Below are positions 46,322-46,438 of a stretch of DNA of 46,438 bases, piece by piece. Each line of letters begins with the position of its first letter. Position 1 is the first letter of the stretch. The translations under genes were made by a program, and so were the position numbers. The notes under the pieces are model-generated. The model did no database searches. It saw nothing but the letters and a program-made list of their open reading frames with translations, and was not told the origin of the DNA. This stretch comes from Methanosarcina spelaei (lineage in GTDB: Archaea > Halobacteriota > Methanosarcinia > Methanosarcinales > Methanosarcinaceae). The stretch lies in contig NZ_LMVP01000090.1 of NCBI RefSeq assembly GCF_002287235.1, positions 1 to 46,438 on the forward strand, read 5' to 3'.

Positions 46322-46438
46322 TTACTGATTTTCATTGTCAGTCTTATTGCTTTTTTCTTTTTCATATAATTTTATTATCTCTACATATTCCTGAACTACA
46401 TCTATGGGAAGTCCTGTAAGGAATGCCATGTCCCACTC
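46322..46438 (-). CDS. C-terminal end of an unidentified gene
   Basis: From the right edge of the window the minus strand reads EWDMAFLTGLPIDVVQEYV, a Lys/Glu-rich helix and a stop at 46322-46324 (38 residues visible). It is convergent with the caspase-like gene, 16 bp away. Too little is present to name a family. Confidence 0.45.
   Translation of the reverse strand, partial: EWDMAFLTGLPIDVVQEYVEIIKLYEKEKSNKTDNENQ

Overview
The window is from a methanogenic archaeon, almost certainly a Methanosarcina. Archaeal information genes (primase PriS, GINS, aIF2-alpha, Nop10, S27e, L44e, endonuclease Q, an intron-bearing tRNA-Trp) sit beside a bacterial-type GroES/GroEL pair, a formylmethanofuran dehydrogenase B paralogue, MASE3 histidine kinases and an Fe-only nitrogenase cluster. 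Spacers are long and AT-rich, and many hold their own short tandem repeat.

Layout. 1-1.4 kb: an IS1634-like transposase, cut by the window edge, abuts the surviving 3' end of a Rieske oxidoreductase gene. 2-9.6 kb: two paralogous MASE3-PAS-HisKA_2 histidine kinases bracket a hydrolase and a phosphoribosyltransferase; an HNH/zinc-ribbon-like protein follows. 9.7-14.3 kb: a broken DnaJ-zinc-finger-like gene, then three tandem genes with seven PRC-barrel domains. 14.6-23.3 kb: a DUF362 ferredoxin protein, a winged-helix regulator divergent from groES-groEL, an RNase H-fold protein, an unknown protein, an aminotransferase and a gene broken by a 4-bp duplication. 23.5-25.8 kb: a secreted protein lies between a truncated tRNA-Trp copy and the intact tRNA-Trp, whose 118-nt intron contains a C/D guide RNA; a 197-bp MITE sits just downstream of the tRNA.

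26.3-37.1 kb is the most informative part. anfH stands alone on the plus strand. nifI1-nifI2-anfD-anfG-anfK runs on the minus strand toward it. Both units start with nearly the same promoter/operator block. Between the minus-strand promoter and nifI1 lies a frameshifted remnant of a nifH-family gene, so the operon probably once had the usual anfH-first order. Upstream lie a decayed molbindin gene, a decayed fwdD-like gene and an intact fwdB-like gene that lacks the metal-ligand cysteine of FwdB. A gamma-class carbonic anhydrase, a second identical MITE and tRNA-Ser(CGA) follow.

37.3-43.5 kb: a minus-strand core block (endoQ with a C-terminal PCNA-binding motif, a PAC2-family protein, nop10, aif2a, rps27e, rpl44e, GINS, priS). 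44.4 kb to the end: a formylglycine-generating-enzyme-like protein, an adaptor-like reading frame with no start codon and a caspase-like protein ending just before its expected catalytic cysteine; this looks like a decaying conflict or signalling module.

All functional calls come from reading motifs and from remembered family sequences; no database search was run. Start codons were chosen from ribosome-binding sites and paralogue comparison where possible.
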